DNA of 64,000 bases. Source: Paracoccaceae bacterium. Lineage in GTDB: Bacteria; Pseudomonadota; Alphaproteobacteria; Rhodobacterales; Rhodobacteraceae. Within the stretch, counting starts at the first letter, position 1, and each line of letters opens with the position of its first letter. The notes under the pieces were generated by a model. It was not told where the DNA came from and made no database searches. It saw nothing but the letters and a program-made list of their open reading frames with translations. Positions 9,563 through 19,514 of the stretch are shown piece by piece. The stretch covers positions 18,303 through 82,302 of the forward strand of contig JAAXIY010000026.1 of NCBI GenBank assembly GCA_012270125.1, read 5' to 3'. The position numbers were made by a program, and so were the translations under genes.

Positions 9563-10189
9563 ATGTGGGATCGAAATCAGATGGCTGCCCGAGCAGCAAT
9601 GGAACTTGAAGACGGAATGTATGTAAACCTCGGTATTGGAATTCCAACATTGGTATCAAACTATATTCCAGAAGGAATAAGCGTAACACTTCAGTCAGAA
9701 AATGGCATGCTTGGTATGGGACCATTTCCATTTGAAGGTGAAGAAGACCCTGATTTGATAAATGCCGGGAAGCAAACGATTACAGAGCTTCCACAAACCG
9801 CATACTTTGATAGTGCAACTTCTTTTGGAATGATCCGAGGAGGTAAAATAGCGATGGCCATATTGGGAGCAATGGAAGTGGCTGAAAATGGCGACTTAGC
9901 TAATTGGATGATACCTGGAAAACTCGTTAAAGGAATGGGGGGCGCTATGGATTTAGTATCTGGTGTCGGACGCGTTGTGGTAGTTATGGATCATACTAAC
10001 AAACATGGAGACTCTAAAGTATTAAAAGAGTGCACCTTACCACTTACAGGCAAAGGTGTTGTGAACAGAATAATTACAAATTTAGGAGTTTTGGATGTGG
10101 TGCCGGGAGGTTTAGAAATCATTGAATGCGCCACTGGAGTTTCTGAAGAAGAAATTCGAAGTGCTACAATAGCCAAAATAGTAAATTAA
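9563..10189 (+). CDS. scoB: 3-oxoacid CoA-transferase subunit B
   Basis: Beta subunit carrying the catalytic glutamate that forms the enzyme-CoA thioester; the motif is [19 protein letters not shown] near residue 53. It also has [12 protein letters not shown] near residue 21 and the C-terminal [16 protein letters not shown], all typical of ScoB. The length is 208 residues. It directly follows scoA and is followed 18 bases later by an unrelated helicase gene, which may be read from the same transcript. Confidence 0.94.
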   Translation: MWDRNQMAARAAMELEDGMYVNLGIGIPTLVSNYIPEGISVTLQSENGMLGMGPFPFEGEEDPDLINAGKQTITELPQTAYFDSATSFGMIRGGKIAMAILGAMEVAENGDLANWMIPGKLVKGMGGAMDLVSGVGRVVVVMDHTNKHGDSKVLKECTLPLTGKGVVNRIITNLGVLDVVPGGLEIIECATGVSEEEIRSATIAKIVN

Positions 10190-10207
10190 TTTTTCTTAAA
10201 ATTTTTA

Positions 10208-12616
10208 ATGAGTACATTCGCTTTACCCCAAAAGTTTCAAAATTGGATAAACAAAAGAAACTGGGGTTTGCACACTCATCAAATAGACGTTCTAACCAAT
10301 TCAGATAGGAAATCACAACTTCTAATCGCCCCAACTGGTTCTGGAAAAACTTTGTCTGGCTTCCTTCCAACATTAATTGAGCTAGATCGAGTGAATTTCT
10401 CTGGCCTTCATACGGTTTACGTTTCCCCTTTGAAGGCTTTAGCAGCCGATATCAAAAGAAATTTAATGATCCCAATTGAAGAAATGGGTCTTAATATAAA
10501 AGTGGAGGATAGAACAGGCGATACAACCGCCAAAACAAAACGGCGGCAACGAATTGATCCTCCCCAAATCCTATTAACCACTCCTGAGAGCCTGGCATTA
10601 TTAATCTCTTTTCCAGAGGCCAACGCACTTTTCGCAAATTTAGAAAGAATAATAATTGACGAGATACATGCACTCGTTGAAAATAAACGGGGTCATCAGC
10701 TATTGCTAGCAATCTCTCGCTTGCAATCAATCTCAAAAAACCTTCGCAAACTGGCTTTGTCGGCAACAGTTGATCATCCGCAAGAAATAGCAGGTTTCAT
10801 ATCAGAAAATGACAACAATTGCCCAATAATATTTGCTGAACCTGGACCTGATCCAAATATTTCTATGCTACAGACAACCGCTTCACCTCCCTGGTCAGGG
10901 GCCGGAGCGACATATGCTGTTCCAGATGTCTTGGAACAAATATCGAAACACAAAACAACACTTATTTTTCATAACACACGCGCTCAGGCTGAAATCTTTT
11001 TTCATAATCTTTGGCTAAATAATCAAGACAACTTGCCTGTAGCTATCCACCATGGAAGTCTAGATTTGGCGCAACGCAAACGCGTTGAGGCAGCTATAAC
11101 GAAAGGTGAATTGAGAGCAGTTGTTTGTACTGGCACACTAGACTTAGGGATAGACTGGAATGAAGTCGACCTTGTCATTCAAGTCGGTGCGCCAAAAAAC
11201 ATAAAAAGACTTGTGCAGAGAATTGGGAGGGCAAACCATACTTACAATACACCGTCCAAAGCCATAATTGTACCAGCAAATAAATTTGAAATTGTTGAAT
11301 GCCAAGCAGCGCTAGAAGCCGTTAGAGATAAGGATTTAGATGGCGAGCCAATAGCGTCAGGATCCTTGGACGTATTATGTCAACATATTTTACTTGTGGC
11401 TTGTTCGGGAAAAATTTTGCCAGCCAAATTATTTGAGGAAATAAAACAAATTGGTGCGTATAAAAATTTAACTCACGAAGAGTTTAAAGAATGCATGGGG
11501 TTTTGTATCGATGGAGGTTATGCCCTTAAGCGATATGAACAATGGCATAGACTAAAATTAGACCACTCAGGAAATTTAATTTTACGTGATCCAAGAATTG
11601 CAAATAAAATAAGAATGAATGTCGGGACCATTCAAGATACTGAGACACTGAAAGTGCGAACACATCGTCGAAGTGGCGGAAAACCTCTCGGAGAAATTGA
11701 AGAAGCGTTTGCCGCCTCTTTGACGAAAGGTGATACTTTTTTAATAGGCGGTAATATAGTTCGTTTCGAAAGCTTACGCGAAATGATAGTAGAGGTGACT
11801 CATAATGCAAATAAACAGCCAAAAATTGCAACTTTTATGGGGACTAAATTTGCAACAAGTACAAAACTAAGCGATAGAATTTTAGACAGCTTTGAAAACC
11901 AAAGTTGGAAAGATTTACCAGCAGACACAGTAAATTGGCTAAACAAACAAAAAGAATTTTCTCAACTGCCGGTTCGAAATAGTTTATTAATTGAGACGTT
12001 TTTTAGAAAGTCACGTCACTATCTAGTCGTTTATGGGTTTGCTGGGAGAAATGCCAACCAAACATTAGGATTAATTCTATCAAAAAAATTAGAAGAGCTA
12101 AACCTCGCCCCACTAGGCTTTGTGGCTAATGATTATGCAACGCTGATATGGGGATTAGAAAAAGTAGAAAACCCAATCCAATTATTCAAATTCAGCGAAA
12201 TTGAATTAGGACTAGATAAATGGTTTTCAGGTAACGCTTTAATGAAAAGAACATTTAAAGCTGTGGCTTCAGTATCTGGCTTAATTGATCGGAATTTACC
12301 AGGCCTTAGAAAATCTGGACGCCAGACAACTTTTTCTTCAGATATATTATACGACACTCTAGTCAAATACGATCCAACTCACCTGCTTTTAAAAATTACA
12401 AAAGACGAAGCCATGAAAGGGTTAATTGATTTCAGCCGAATTGAAGAAATGTTCAAAAGGGTAGACGATAATATTATCCACAAAAATCTTCCACATGTTT
12501 CGCCTTTAGCTGCACCAATGTTACTGGAGGTAGGGACTATACCTATTGAGGGCCAGGCTAGAGAACTATTATTAAAAAATGAGGCAAATTCGCTTATGAA
12601 AGAAGCCGGACTGTAG
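10208..12616 (+). CDS. Ligase-associated DEXH-box DNA helicase (Lhr-like)
   Basis: Superfamily 2 helicase of the Lhr type. Motif I is APTGSGKTLSGFLP near residue 39, motif II is IIIDEIHALVENKRG near residue 148, motif III is LALSATV, and motifs V/VI are TLDLGIDWNEVD and QRIGRANHTYN. The long C-terminal half matches the Lhr winged-helix/DEAD-associated region. The 802-residue length suits the family usually found beside an ATP-dependent DNA ligase, an exonuclease and PdeM in a repair cluster. Here only PdeM follows, 35 bases downstream; no ligase or exonuclease is in the window. A repair role is inferred from the family. Confidence 0.88.
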   Translation: MSTFALPQKFQNWINKRNWGLHTHQIDVLTNSDRKSQLLIAPTGSGKTLSGFLPTLIELDRVNFSGLHTVYVSPLKALAADIKRNLMIPIEEMGLNIKVEDRTGDTTAKTKRRQRIDPPQILLTTPESLALLISFPEANALFANLERIIIDEIHALVENKRGHQLLLAISRLQSISKNLRKLALSATVDHPQEIAGFISENDNNCPIIFAEPGPDPNISMLQTTASPPWSGAGATYAVPDVLEQISKHKTTLIFHNTRAQAEIFFHNLWLNNQDNLPVAIHHGSLDLAQRKRVEAAITKGELRAVVCTGTLDLGIDWNEVDLVIQVGAPKNIKRLVQRIGRANHTYNTPSKAIIVPANKFEIVECQAALEAVRDKDLDGEPIASGSLDVLCQHILLVACSGKILPAKLFEEIKQIGAYKNLTHEEFKECMGFCIDGGYALKRYEQWHRLKLDHSGNLILRDPRIANKIRMNVGTIQDTETLKVRTHRRSGGKPLGEIEEAFAASLTKGDTFLIGGNIVRFESLREMIVEVTHNANKQPKIATFMGTKFATSTKLSDRILDSFENQSWKDLPADTVNWLNKQKEFSQLPVRNSLLIETFFRKSRHYLVVYGFAGRNANQTLGLILSKKLEELNLAPLGFVANDYATLIWGLEKVENPIQLFKFSEIELGLDKWFSGNALMKRTFKAVASVSGLIDRNLPGLRKSGRQTTFSSDILYDTLVKYDPTHLLLKITKDEAMKGLIDFSRIEEMFKRVDDNIIHKNLPHVSPLAAPMLLEVGTIPIEGQARELLLKNEANSLMKEAGL

Positions 12617-12651
12617 AAAAAATTATTTTTACATTGGGAATAATTAAAAAA

Positions 12652-13320
12652 ATGGATAGTTTTAAGTTTTCTATTTCAGAAAATGAATTGGTGGCCTTGC
12701 CCTCCGGGGCTCTCTGGTGGCCATCCCAATCCTTGCTATGTGTTTCAGATCTTCATTTCGGTAAGTCGAATAGATTAGCTAGAAAGGGACAATCTTGGAT
12801 CCCTCCTTATGAAAACCAAGACACACTGTTAAGACTAGAAAAAGATCTTAAGACTACAAAGGCAAGAATGATTATTTGTCTGGGTGACAGTTTTGACGAT
12901 AACGAAGGGGATAGGTTCCTTCCAAAAGATGAAATCCTTTGGATTCGAAAGATGCAAGAGGGTAAAGAATGGATATGGATTTCTGGGAACCATGACCCAT
13001 CACCTAAAGCATTAGGGGGGAGTTTCGTACAGTCTATAGAGATTGGAAAAATTAATTTTCAACATATTGCAAATACAAAAGAAAGTTACGAGATATCTGG
13101 CCATTACCATCCCAAAATAAAGTTAAGGCTTAAAGGCCAATCTTTTACAAAAGCTTGTTTTTTAATCGACGATAATCGAGTAATAATGCCAGCCTATGGT
13201 ACTTACACTGGAGGCCTGTATTGCAATCGGGAACCACTACGTTCGATTATGCAAACAAAAGCCATCGCTATAATGACCGGAAAGGAGGTTTATCCAGTCC
13301 CGATTTCTAAAGCTAATTAG
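12652..13320 (+). CDS. pdeM: Ligase-associated DNA damage response endonuclease PdeM
   Basis: Calcineurin-like metallophosphoesterase of the PdeM type, found beside ligase-associated helicases. The metal-binding motifs are complete: [16 protein letters not shown] near residue 28, [22 protein letters not shown] and [12 protein letters not shown] chose the ATG at 12652 ([13 protein letters not shown]), with GGGA 12 bases upstream, over a TTG at 12634. It follows the helicase closely. Its stop overlaps the stop of convergent folD by a few bases. Nuclease activity is inferred from family membership. Confidence 0.85.
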   Translation: MDSFKFSISENELVALPSGALWWPSQSLLCVSDLHFGKSNRLARKGQSWIPPYENQDTLLRLEKDLKTTKARMIICLGDSFDDNEGDRFLPKDEILWIRKMQEGKEWIWISGNHDPSPKALGGSFVQSIEIGKINFQHIANTKESYEISGHYHPKIKLRLKGQSFTKACFLIDDNRVIMPAYGTYTGGLYCNREPLRSIMQTKAIAIMTGKEVYPVPISKAN

Positions 13321-14210
13321 CTTAATTTAATGTCAGGCTCAGAGAGACCATATTTGCGGCAACAGGCAACTAAAGTATTTACCAATAAGCAAGCAATAGT
13401 CATTGGACCGACACCACCAGGAACCGGGGTGATAGCACCAGCAACTTCGGAGCAACTTGAGAATTCAGCATCTCCAACAAGCCGTTTACTTCCATTGCTT
13501 CCCTCAACTCTATTGATACCAACGTCGATAAGCGTGGCTCCAGGCTTGATCCAATTACCCTTGACTATTTCTGCTTTACCCACTGCTGCTACAACAATAT
13601 CAGCCCGTCCAACAACGTGTTCTAAGTTTTTAGTTCTGGAATGCGTAATGGTAACGGTGCAACTTTCATTTAACAAAAGTTGTGCCATTGGTTTGCCGAC
13701 TATGTTGGAGCGACCAACAACTACTGCATCCATACCTGATAAAGATCCATGAAATTCTTTTAGCATCAGCAAACAACCTAGTGGTGTGCACGGGACCATG
13801 GAAGATTGACCTGTGGCAAGTAGGCCAACGTTAGAAATATGGAAACCATCGACGTCTTTGGCAGGATCAATTGCGTTTATTACAGCCTCTTCATTGATAT
13901 GTGGTGGTAATGGCAATTGAACTAAAATTCCATGTACAGCGTCATCATTATTTAAATCGTATACCAACTTTAGAAGATCCAGTTCCAACGTATCTTCTTT
14001 CAGTTTATATTCGTAAGAATTCATGCCTGCTTCTTTTGTTTGCTTACCTTTCGACTTAACATAAACTTGGCTTGCTGGATCTTCACCAACTAGCACCACT
14101 GCGAGACCTGGTGTGATTTTGTGGTTATTTTTTAAATCTGCCACGTTCAGAGCAACTTTATCTCTGAGTCTTTGCGAGAAAAGCTTGCCATCTATTATTT
14201 GCGCTACCAT
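13317..14210 (-). CDS. folD: Bifunctional methylenetetrahydrofolate dehydrogenase / methenyl-THF cyclohydrolase
   Basis: Interconverts 5,10-methylene-THF and 10-formyl-THF in the one-carbon pathway. The 297-residue protein shows [14 protein letters not shown] with the catalytic lysine near residue 56, [18 protein letters not shown], the NADP-site [14 protein letters not shown] and the C-terminal [13 protein letters not shown]. It is grouped on the minus strand with chorismate mutase and fhs, so both enzymes making and using 10-formyl-THF are together. The gap to the mutase gene is 33 bases. Confidence 0.97.
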   Translation of the reverse strand: MVAQIIDGKLFSQRLRDKVALNVADLKNNHKITPGLAVVLVGEDPASQVYVKSKGKQTKEAGMNSYEYKLKEDTLELDLLKLVYDLNNDDAVHGILVQLPLPPHINEEAVINAIDPAKDVDGFHISNVGLLATGQSSMVPCTPLGCLLMLKEFHGSLSGMDAVVVGRSNIVGKPMAQLLLNESCTVTITHSRTKNLEHVVGRADIVVAAVGKAEIVKGNWIKPGATLIDVGINRVEGSNGSKRLVGDAEFSSCSEVAGAITPVPGGVGPMTIACLLVNTLVACCRKYGLSEPDIKLS

Positions 14211-14243
14211 CGTCAGTATCCCTTAAAGTTAGAGGAAATAAAT

Positions 14244-14549
14244 TTATTCTTCGCGAATAATTTCTGCTTCTCTTTTAATCGACCACTCAATCAGAATTCT
14301 CCAGATTTTCTCAACCAAATCTGAGTCAAGATCTAGTTCTTGCGCAGCCTCCCGCGCATTTGAAACAACACTTTCAATTCTATCAGGAATTCTTGCAGGC
14401 ATCCCGTTTATACTTTTCAAATCAGTTGCTCGATCTATGAACTGTGAACGCGTGGCTAATAGTTCAACTATTTTGATATCCAACTTATCAATTTGATGAC
14501 GCAATTCTTCCATACTTTTACAATCATCCGGTTTTGTAAGTTCTGTCAT
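14244..14549 (-). CDS. Chorismate mutase, AroQ class
   Basis: Small all-helical enzyme converting chorismate to prephenate for phenylalanine and tyrosine synthesis. The 101-residue sequence has the AroQ pattern ELRHQIDKLDIKIVELLATR near residue 15, and RIPDRIESVVSNARE followed by the C-terminal LVEKIWRILIEWSIKREAEI helix. Isochorismate-pyruvate lyases share this fold, so that alternative cannot be excluded by eye. It sits between folD and fhs, an arrangement seen in roseobacters, and probably shares their transcript. Confidence 0.87.
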   Translation of the reverse strand: MTELTKPDDCKSMEELRHQIDKLDIKIVELLATRSQFIDRATDLKSINGMPARIPDRIESVVSNAREAAQELDLDSDLVEKIWRILIEWSIKREAEIIREE

Positions 14550-14599
14550 TGCGATCTCCTGAACTCAAAGTTTTATTACGTAAAACATTAAATTCAAGT

Positions 14600-16276
14600 T
14601 TAGAACAACCCTTCTATTTCACCAAAGCGATTGAGATAAATGGATTCTGCTGCAGGTACTCTAGGCAAACCTGGCATTGTCATAATTTCACCACATACAA
14701 CAACAATAAAGCCCGCCCCTGCACTAATCCTGACTTCACGAACTGGCACACTATGGCCAGTTGGTGCACCACGTAAGTTGGGATCAGTTGAAAAACTGTA
14801 TTGTGTCTTTGCCATACAAATTGGCAAATCACCGTATCCTTGATCTTCCCATTGCCTCAACTGATCACGTATCCTCTTATCCATAAGCGCTTCGTCAGCC
14901 CTGTAAATTCTTTTACAAATTGTTTGTATTTTTTCAGCTAGTGGCATGTTGTCAGGATAGATTGGTGCGAAATCAGATATGTCTGAGTCAGCAATTTCTG
15001 CTACTCGTTTTGCCAAATCTACTGAACCCTCTGATCCAAACTCCCAATGTTTTGATACAATAGCTTCCGCGCCCTGACTCGTAACAAATTCCATGACGGC
15101 ATTTATCTCATTTTGCGTGTCTTTAACAAAATGATTAATTGCCACAATCACCGGTACACCAAAACTTTTCAAATTCTCTATATGACAGCCCAAATTTGCA
15201 CAGCCAGACTTAACAGCACTCACATTTTCTTGGCCTAAGTCTTCCTTTAACACACCACCATTCATCTTCATTGCACGAATGGTTGCAACAAGCACTATGA
15301 CAGATGGAGACAAGCCAGCTTTACGGCATTTTATGTTTAAAAACTTTTCAGCACCCAAATCTGCACCGAAGCCAGCTTCTGTCACAACATAATCAGATAA
15401 TTTAAGCGCTGTTTGAGTAGCGATTAATGAATTACATCCATGTGCTATATTGGCGAATGGCCCACCATGTACAAATGCTGGGTTATTCTCTAAAGTTTGC
15501 ACCAAATTGGGTTTAATCGCGTCTTTCAGCAAAACTGTCATAGCACCATCCGCCTGTATATCTCGGCAAAATACTGGGCTACGGTCACGTCTGTAGGCAA
15601 CTATCATATTACCTAATTTCGTCTGTAAATCGTTGAGATCTTTTGCTAAGCACAAAATTGCCATAACTTCTGAGGCAACCGTGATGTCAAACCCTGCTTC
15701 TCTAGGAAATCCATTTGAAACACCCCCTAGAGAGGCCGTAATTTGACGCAGGGCCCTATCATTCATATCGACAACTCTACGCCAAACTACCCTTCTAGTA
15801 TCAATACCTAGGTCATTACCCCAATAGATATGATTATCGATCATGGCTGAGAGTAGCGAATGCGCCGATGTTATTGCATGAAAGTCCCCGGTAAAGTGTA
15901 GGTTCATATCCTCCATTGGAATAACTTGTGAATAACCACCGCCGGCAGCCCCGCCTTTCATACCAAAATTTGGCCCAAGAGATGCTTCCCTTATGCAGAT
16001 CGTTGCATTTTTTCCAATTTTGTTGAGCCCATCACCTAGACCAACAGTTGTTGTTGTTTTACCTTCTCCAGCCGGTGTGGGATTTATAGCCGTTACAAGA
16101 ATTAGTTTTCCATTATTTCTATCCTGAACACTATCAATAAATTCTTGAGACACCTTTGCTTTATCATGACCAAAAGGTAACAAATGTTCTGCAGGAATTC
16201 CAAGGTGAGCTCCAACTTCTTGAATTGGCTTTTTTTCAGCGCTACGCGCTATTTCAATATCGGTTTTATAGCTCAT
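14600..16276 (-). CDS. fhs: Formate-tetrahydrofolate ligase
   Basis: ATP-dependent synthesis of 10-formyl-THF from formate and THF, linking formate from methylated-compound oxidation to biosynthesis. The 558-residue protein has the P-loop [18 protein letters not shown] near residue 67, [32 protein letters not shown] and [15 protein letters not shown], all typical of the family. It starts [19 protein letters not shown] dyad-rich element at 16340-16389 lies 64-113 bases upstream in the leader. The gene heads the fhs-mutase-folD group on the minus strand. Confidence 0.97.
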   Translation of the reverse strand: MSYKTDIEIARSAEKKPIQEVGAHLGIPAEHLLPFGHDKAKVSQEFIDSVQDRNNGKLILVTAINPTPAGEGKTTTTVGLGDGLNKIGKNATICIREASLGPNFGMKGGAAGGGYSQVIPMEDMNLHFTGDFHAITSAHSLLSAMIDNHIYWGNDLGIDTRRVVWRRVVDMNDRALRQITASLGGVSNGFPREAGFDITVASEVMAILCLAKDLNDLQTKLGNMIVAYRRDRSPVFCRDIQADGAMTVLLKDAIKPNLVQTLENNPAFVHGGPFANIAHGCNSLIATQTALKLSDYVVTEAGFGADLGAEKFLNIKCRKAGLSPSVIVLVATIRAMKMNGGVLKEDLGQENVSAVKSGCANLGCHIENLKSFGVPVIVAINHFVKDTQNEINAVMEFVTSQGAEAIVSKHWEFGSEGSVDLAKRVAEIADSDISDFAPIYPDNMPLAEKIQTICKRIYRADEALMDKRIRDQLRQWEDQGYGDLPICMAKTQYSFSTDPNLRGAPTGHSVPVREVRISAGAGFIVVVCGEIMTMPGLPRVPAAESIYLNRFGEIEGLF

Positions 16277-16339
16277 CTAGGTGTCCCCTATGCAATGATA
16301 AACGTCTCTAAATCGTATAAAGCTTAAGTAAAATTGTAA

Positions 16340-16389
16340 TTTTGCATTTCCGACATTTACCAGACCACTTGCGGCCAGATGTCGCAAAA
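16340..16389 (-). promoter_or_regulatory. Dyad-rich element upstream of fhs
   Basis: On the plus strand CGACAT (16351-16356) pairs with ATGTCG (16379-16384), flanked by TTTTGC (16340-16345) and GCAAAA (16384-16389). The 22 bases between contain two CCAG copies and GGCC. The segment is richer in GC than the surrounding leader and sits alone in the 136-base gap between the fhs start and the end of plsC. It could be a transcription-factor site or a folded leader; the sequence alone does not decide. I do not recognise a named riboswitch. Confidence 0.45.
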
Positions 16390-16412
16390 ATATGAGCATA
16401 CTAAATTAGACC

Positions 16413-17138
16413 CTATTTCAAGGTTGACTCAGCAAGTAACTCATTTGTTCTTTTTTCGATAACATTCTCAAGTTCATTCATAAGATCTGAGTTTTCCAAG
16501 CCTTTAGGAATTACGGGCAAACACTCAACAACTGCCAATCCGGGCTTTCGCATAACCCCATACTTGGGCCAGAAAAGACCAACGTTACAAGCCACAGGTA
16601 AACATTCTTGACCAGTTTGCTGATAAAGCGCTGCTACGCCTATTTTATATGGTTTAAAATCTCCTGGAGCAACTCGGGTTCCCTGTGGATAAATAATAAG
16701 CTGACCAGGCGGAGCTGTACCTGATGCAACCGAAGACATCATTTTTTGAATAGCTTCGGTTCTTTTTCCTCTTTCAACTGCAACACATCCAATTTTTTTT
16801 GCATACCAACCCAAGACAGGCGCCCAACGTAATGAGGATTTCATTATAAATTTTGGCCTTGGCGTTTCACTTACGATCAAAATTATATCAAAAAAGCTTT
16901 GGTGTTTTGCCGCTATAATGAATTCGTGATCTGGAATTACACCCCTAACTTCAGATTTAAGACCTACCATCCAAGAAGCGGTCCAGCGAACCCATCTGCA
17001 CCAAACATGAACAGCCAAATATGAATACTTTCTATTTAGGCTGACTAGTGGACAGAATAGTAAACCAAAAACTACCATCATGAGATACATCTGGATAAGG
17101 AAAAAAAGAGAGCGTGTATATTGAATAGCATAAGCCAT
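16413..17138 (-). CDS. plsC: 1-acyl-sn-glycerol-3-phosphate acyltransferase
   Basis: Membrane-associated enzyme that acylates lysophosphatidic acid to phosphatidic acid in phospholipid synthesis. The 241-residue protein has an N-terminal hydrophobic segment (about 8-32), the catalytic HX4D motif in AAKHQSFFDIILI near residue 78, and the EGTR-equivalent YPQGTRVAPG near residue 150 with Q in place of E. PVACNVGLFWPKYG follows. Its ATG overlaps the ftsX stop as TAATG, so ftsE-ftsX-plsC look like one transcript with coupled translation. Confidence 0.93.
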   Translation of the reverse strand: MAYAIQYTRSLFFLIQMYLMMVVFGLLFCPLVSLNRKYSYLAVHVWCRWVRWTASWMVGLKSEVRGVIPDHEFIIAAKHQSFFDIILIVSETPRPKFIMKSSLRWAPVLGWYAKKIGCVAVERGKRTEAIQKMMSSVASGTAPPGQLIIYPQGTRVAPGDFKPYKIGVAALYQQTGQECLPVACNVGLFWPKYGVMRKPGLAVVECLPVIPKGLENSDLMNELENVIEKRTNELLAESTLK

Positions 17139-18031
17139 TAGGTCAGGGTCCTAAGGATACTCAGTGAAGAAATACGTGTTGTTAAAAACGTTAAAAAAGA
17201 AAAAGACAGGGGTACTATGCCTAACCAAATCCATTCCATCCCCTCTAATCGTAGCCCTGTTAAAATCGCAGCTTGATCGGACTCAGATGGTAGGAGAAAT
17301 AAAGTTAAAGATGCTAAGGATGATCCTAATAAAGAGCCAAAGAAAGCTTGGTTTGCAAGTTTTCGAACAAAAGCCGAAGCAATATATTGATCAGTTGCTC
17401 CAACCAATCTCAAAACCTCAATGATTTTTTTGTTTGAAGACAATGCTGCACGGGTCACCAGTGTCATCATCGCAACGACTATCAACACGATTAATCCTAT
17501 AGAAAACCAACCCAAAAACCAAATGCGATCAGCTGCTTTAATCAGAGGTTCGCGCCACCTTGTGTGATCGTCCAATACTGCTGCGGGGACTTCGGCTGCC
17601 AGCCTTAATCTTAGTCCTACTCTATCATAACCATTTTCATCTTCTTCAATACTGATAAGACGGGGCATGGGTAAATTTTTTATGGGAACTTTCGGACCAA
17701 ACCAAGGCTCGAGTAGTGCTTGTTGTTCTTCTGGCTTTAACACACGAAAGGAGGCAATTCCTCTCGTAGTAGACAATACGCTCAAGGCCGCTTCTGTTTG
17801 TGCCTCCAAGTCTATTGAAGGTGCAGATACTCGCAATGTTGCGGAATTTTTTAATGAGTCAGACCAATTTTGAGCTAAACGATCGGCTGCAGATGAGAGA
17901 GCTACTGAAAATACAATCAAGAACGCCATTGATGCAGAAGTAAAAAATGTCAAAAGTGTAGTGAAACCATTTTTTGGAACAATTTGATTTACATATCTAT
18001 CTGATAAAAAGACTTTTCTAATGCCGGACAT
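17138..18031 (-). CDS. ftsX: Cell division protein FtsX
   Basis: Permease-like partner of FtsE that couples the divisome to cell-wall hydrolases in the periplasm. It has 297 residues, one N-terminal membrane helix (about 25-50), an extracytoplasmic domain, and three helices in the last third (about 175-195, 225-250, 270-290), with the FtsX-type EVLRLVGATDQYIASAFVRK loop. Its ATG overlaps the ftsE stop (TAATG). Sequence conservation in this family is low, so the assignment rests mainly on topology, that loop and the adjacency to ftsE. Confidence 0.92.
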   Translation of the reverse strand: MSGIRKVFLSDRYVNQIVPKNGFTTLLTFFTSASMAFLIVFSVALSSAADRLAQNWSDSLKNSATLRVSAPSIDLEAQTEAALSVLSTTRGIASFRVLKPEEQQALLEPWFGPKVPIKNLPMPRLISIEEDENGYDRVGLRLRLAAEVPAAVLDDHTRWREPLIKAADRIWFLGWFSIGLIVLIVVAMMTLVTRAALSSNKKIIEVLRLVGATDQYIASAFVRKLANQAFFGSLLGSSLASLTLFLLPSESDQAAILTGLRLEGMEWIWLGIVPLSFSFLTFLTTRISSLSILRTLT

Positions 18032-18705
18032 TACAAATCACTTCCAGCAAGTTGCACTCTTTTGTTGCTTATCCGTAAAACACGCGCCTGCACACTAGCT
18101 TTTGTAAATCTTATCAAGTTTAAATCATGAGTAGCAATCACGATTGTCTTCCCCATATGGTTTAATTCGATCAACAAACGAATTAGTCTTTGAGACATTT
18201 CCCAATCAATATTACCCGTAGGCTCATCAGCCAATATGACATCTGGAGACATAATGATAGCGCGAGCCAATGCTGCTCTTTGTCTTTCGCCACCAGAAAG
18301 TTCAGGTGGCAGAGCTTTTGATCTATGGGACAGGCCAACCCAGTTCAAAAGCTCCTTTAAATTTACATTATCTGACAAAGAATTCTGACCCGAAACCATT
18401 ATCGGTAGTGCTATATTATCATTCACGTTTAAGTGATCCAAAAATTGACAATCCTGATGGACAACGCCAATTTTTCTCCTTAAATAAGCCATTTCATCGC
18501 GGGTTAAATCTGAAGACTCTTTACCAAAGATCGTAAGGGCCCCAGACGTAGGAACGAGAGAGCCATAACACATTTTAAGAAAAGTTGTTTTACCAGATCC
18601 TGACGGCCCAGTAAGAAAGTAAAAAGAACCCTGAGATATAGATATATTTAGCTCTGACAAAAGTTCATCACCGTAAGAGTATGCGGCGCTTTTCATCTCA
18701 ATCAC
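18031..18705 (-). CDS. ftsE: Cell division ATP-binding protein FtsE
   Basis: ABC ATPase that pairs with FtsX at the division septum. Walker A is LTGPSGSGKTTFLKM near residue 32, the Q-loop is VVHQDCQFLDHL, the signature is LSGGERQRAALARAI, and Walker B is DVILADEPTGNID. The length is 224 residues. The start is a GTG at 18705 with GAGGGA 9 bases upstream, matching the usual MIELxxVxxxY beginning; an ATG three codons later is the alternative. It is divergent from the zinc-ribbon gene at 18862. Confidence 0.95.
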   Translation of the reverse strand: MIEMKSAAYSYGDELLSELNISISQGSFYFLTGPSGSGKTTFLKMCYGSLVPTSGALTIFGKESSDLTRDEMAYLRRKIGVVHQDCQFLDHLNVNDNIALPIMVSGQNSLSDNVNLKELLNWVGLSHRSKALPPELSGGERQRAALARAIIMSPDVILADEPTGNIDWEMSQRLIRLLIELNHMGKTIVIATHDLNLIRFTKASVQARVLRISNKRVQLAGSDL

Positions 18706-18861
18706 AGCTAAATCGTCCCTCAGTTATTTTTTATTCATAAATACAATTACCATACTGTAATAAACTGTTGTTCAACAATTAAAAGCATGTACTTTTACGG
18801 CTATATATATTTTTTTATCTGGCATAAAGTCTGATGCAGACATTTATTAAAAAGAGAGCAA

Positions 18862-19491
18862 ATGCGTTTAGTTTGTCCATCTTGTAAAGCAAATTACGAG
18901 GTTCCTCGTACTGCAGTGCCAATTGGAGGCAGAGAAGTACAATGTGCGAGTTGCGGTCATAAATGGTTTCAAACCAGAACAAAAAAGACAACAGACGAAA
19001 AGCCTACTCAGCTTGACTCCAAAAGCAGCGAAGAAAATAATATTGAATTAGAAAACAACGCGTCTGCTCAACGAAAAATTGACCCTTCTGTTATAAAAAT
19101 ACTTAAAGAAGAGGCAAAAAGAGAAATCGAAGCTAGAGATCGAGAGCGTAGCAATAAAAACAAACCATCTAAAAAGAAAAAAACAGAAAAAAGTCTAGAA
19201 AACAATAATCCAGAAATTCTAACAAAGGCTGCCATTTTAAAGCATCAGTCTAAAGATGTAATTGCAGAAGCTCTGGACGAAAAAAAACGATCGCAGTTTC
19301 CAGGTTTCATTTTGGGCTTATTGGTGGTTCTCGCATCCTTTCTGGTTTATAGTTTTAATGCAGAATTGATATTACTTTTACCCGAAGCTGAAAGCTACAT
19401 TATTGCATATGTCCAACTTATTGACTGGATTAGGTTAGAACTAAACAAGCTTGCGGGAAAAACTATTTATTTGATAAATAGCTTTGTTTAA
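18862..19491 (+). CDS. MJ0042-type zinc-ribbon membrane protein
   Basis: A 209-residue protein starting MRLVCPSCKANYEVPRTAVP, with a four-cysteine ribbon (CPSC near residue 5 and CASCGHKW near residue 28) of the MJ0042 type. A long charged low-complexity linker rich in K, E and N follows (about 40-140), then one membrane span (about 150-172) and a hydrophobic tail. Proteins of this form lie next to ftsE in many alphaproteobacteria, but no function is established that I know of. The zinc ribbon would face the cytoplasm. Confidence 0.82.
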   Translation: MRLVCPSCKANYEVPRTAVPIGGREVQCASCGHKWFQTRTKKTTDEKPTQLDSKSSEENNIELENNASAQRKIDPSVIKILKEEAKREIEARDRERSNKNKPSKKKKTEKSLENNNPEILTKAAILKHQSKDVIAEALDEKKRSQFPGFILGLLVVLASFLVYSFNAELILLLPEAESYIIAYVQLIDWIRLELNKLAGKTIYLINSFV

Positions 19492-19514
19492 TAATAAAAA
19501 TTCAAAAAATTATT

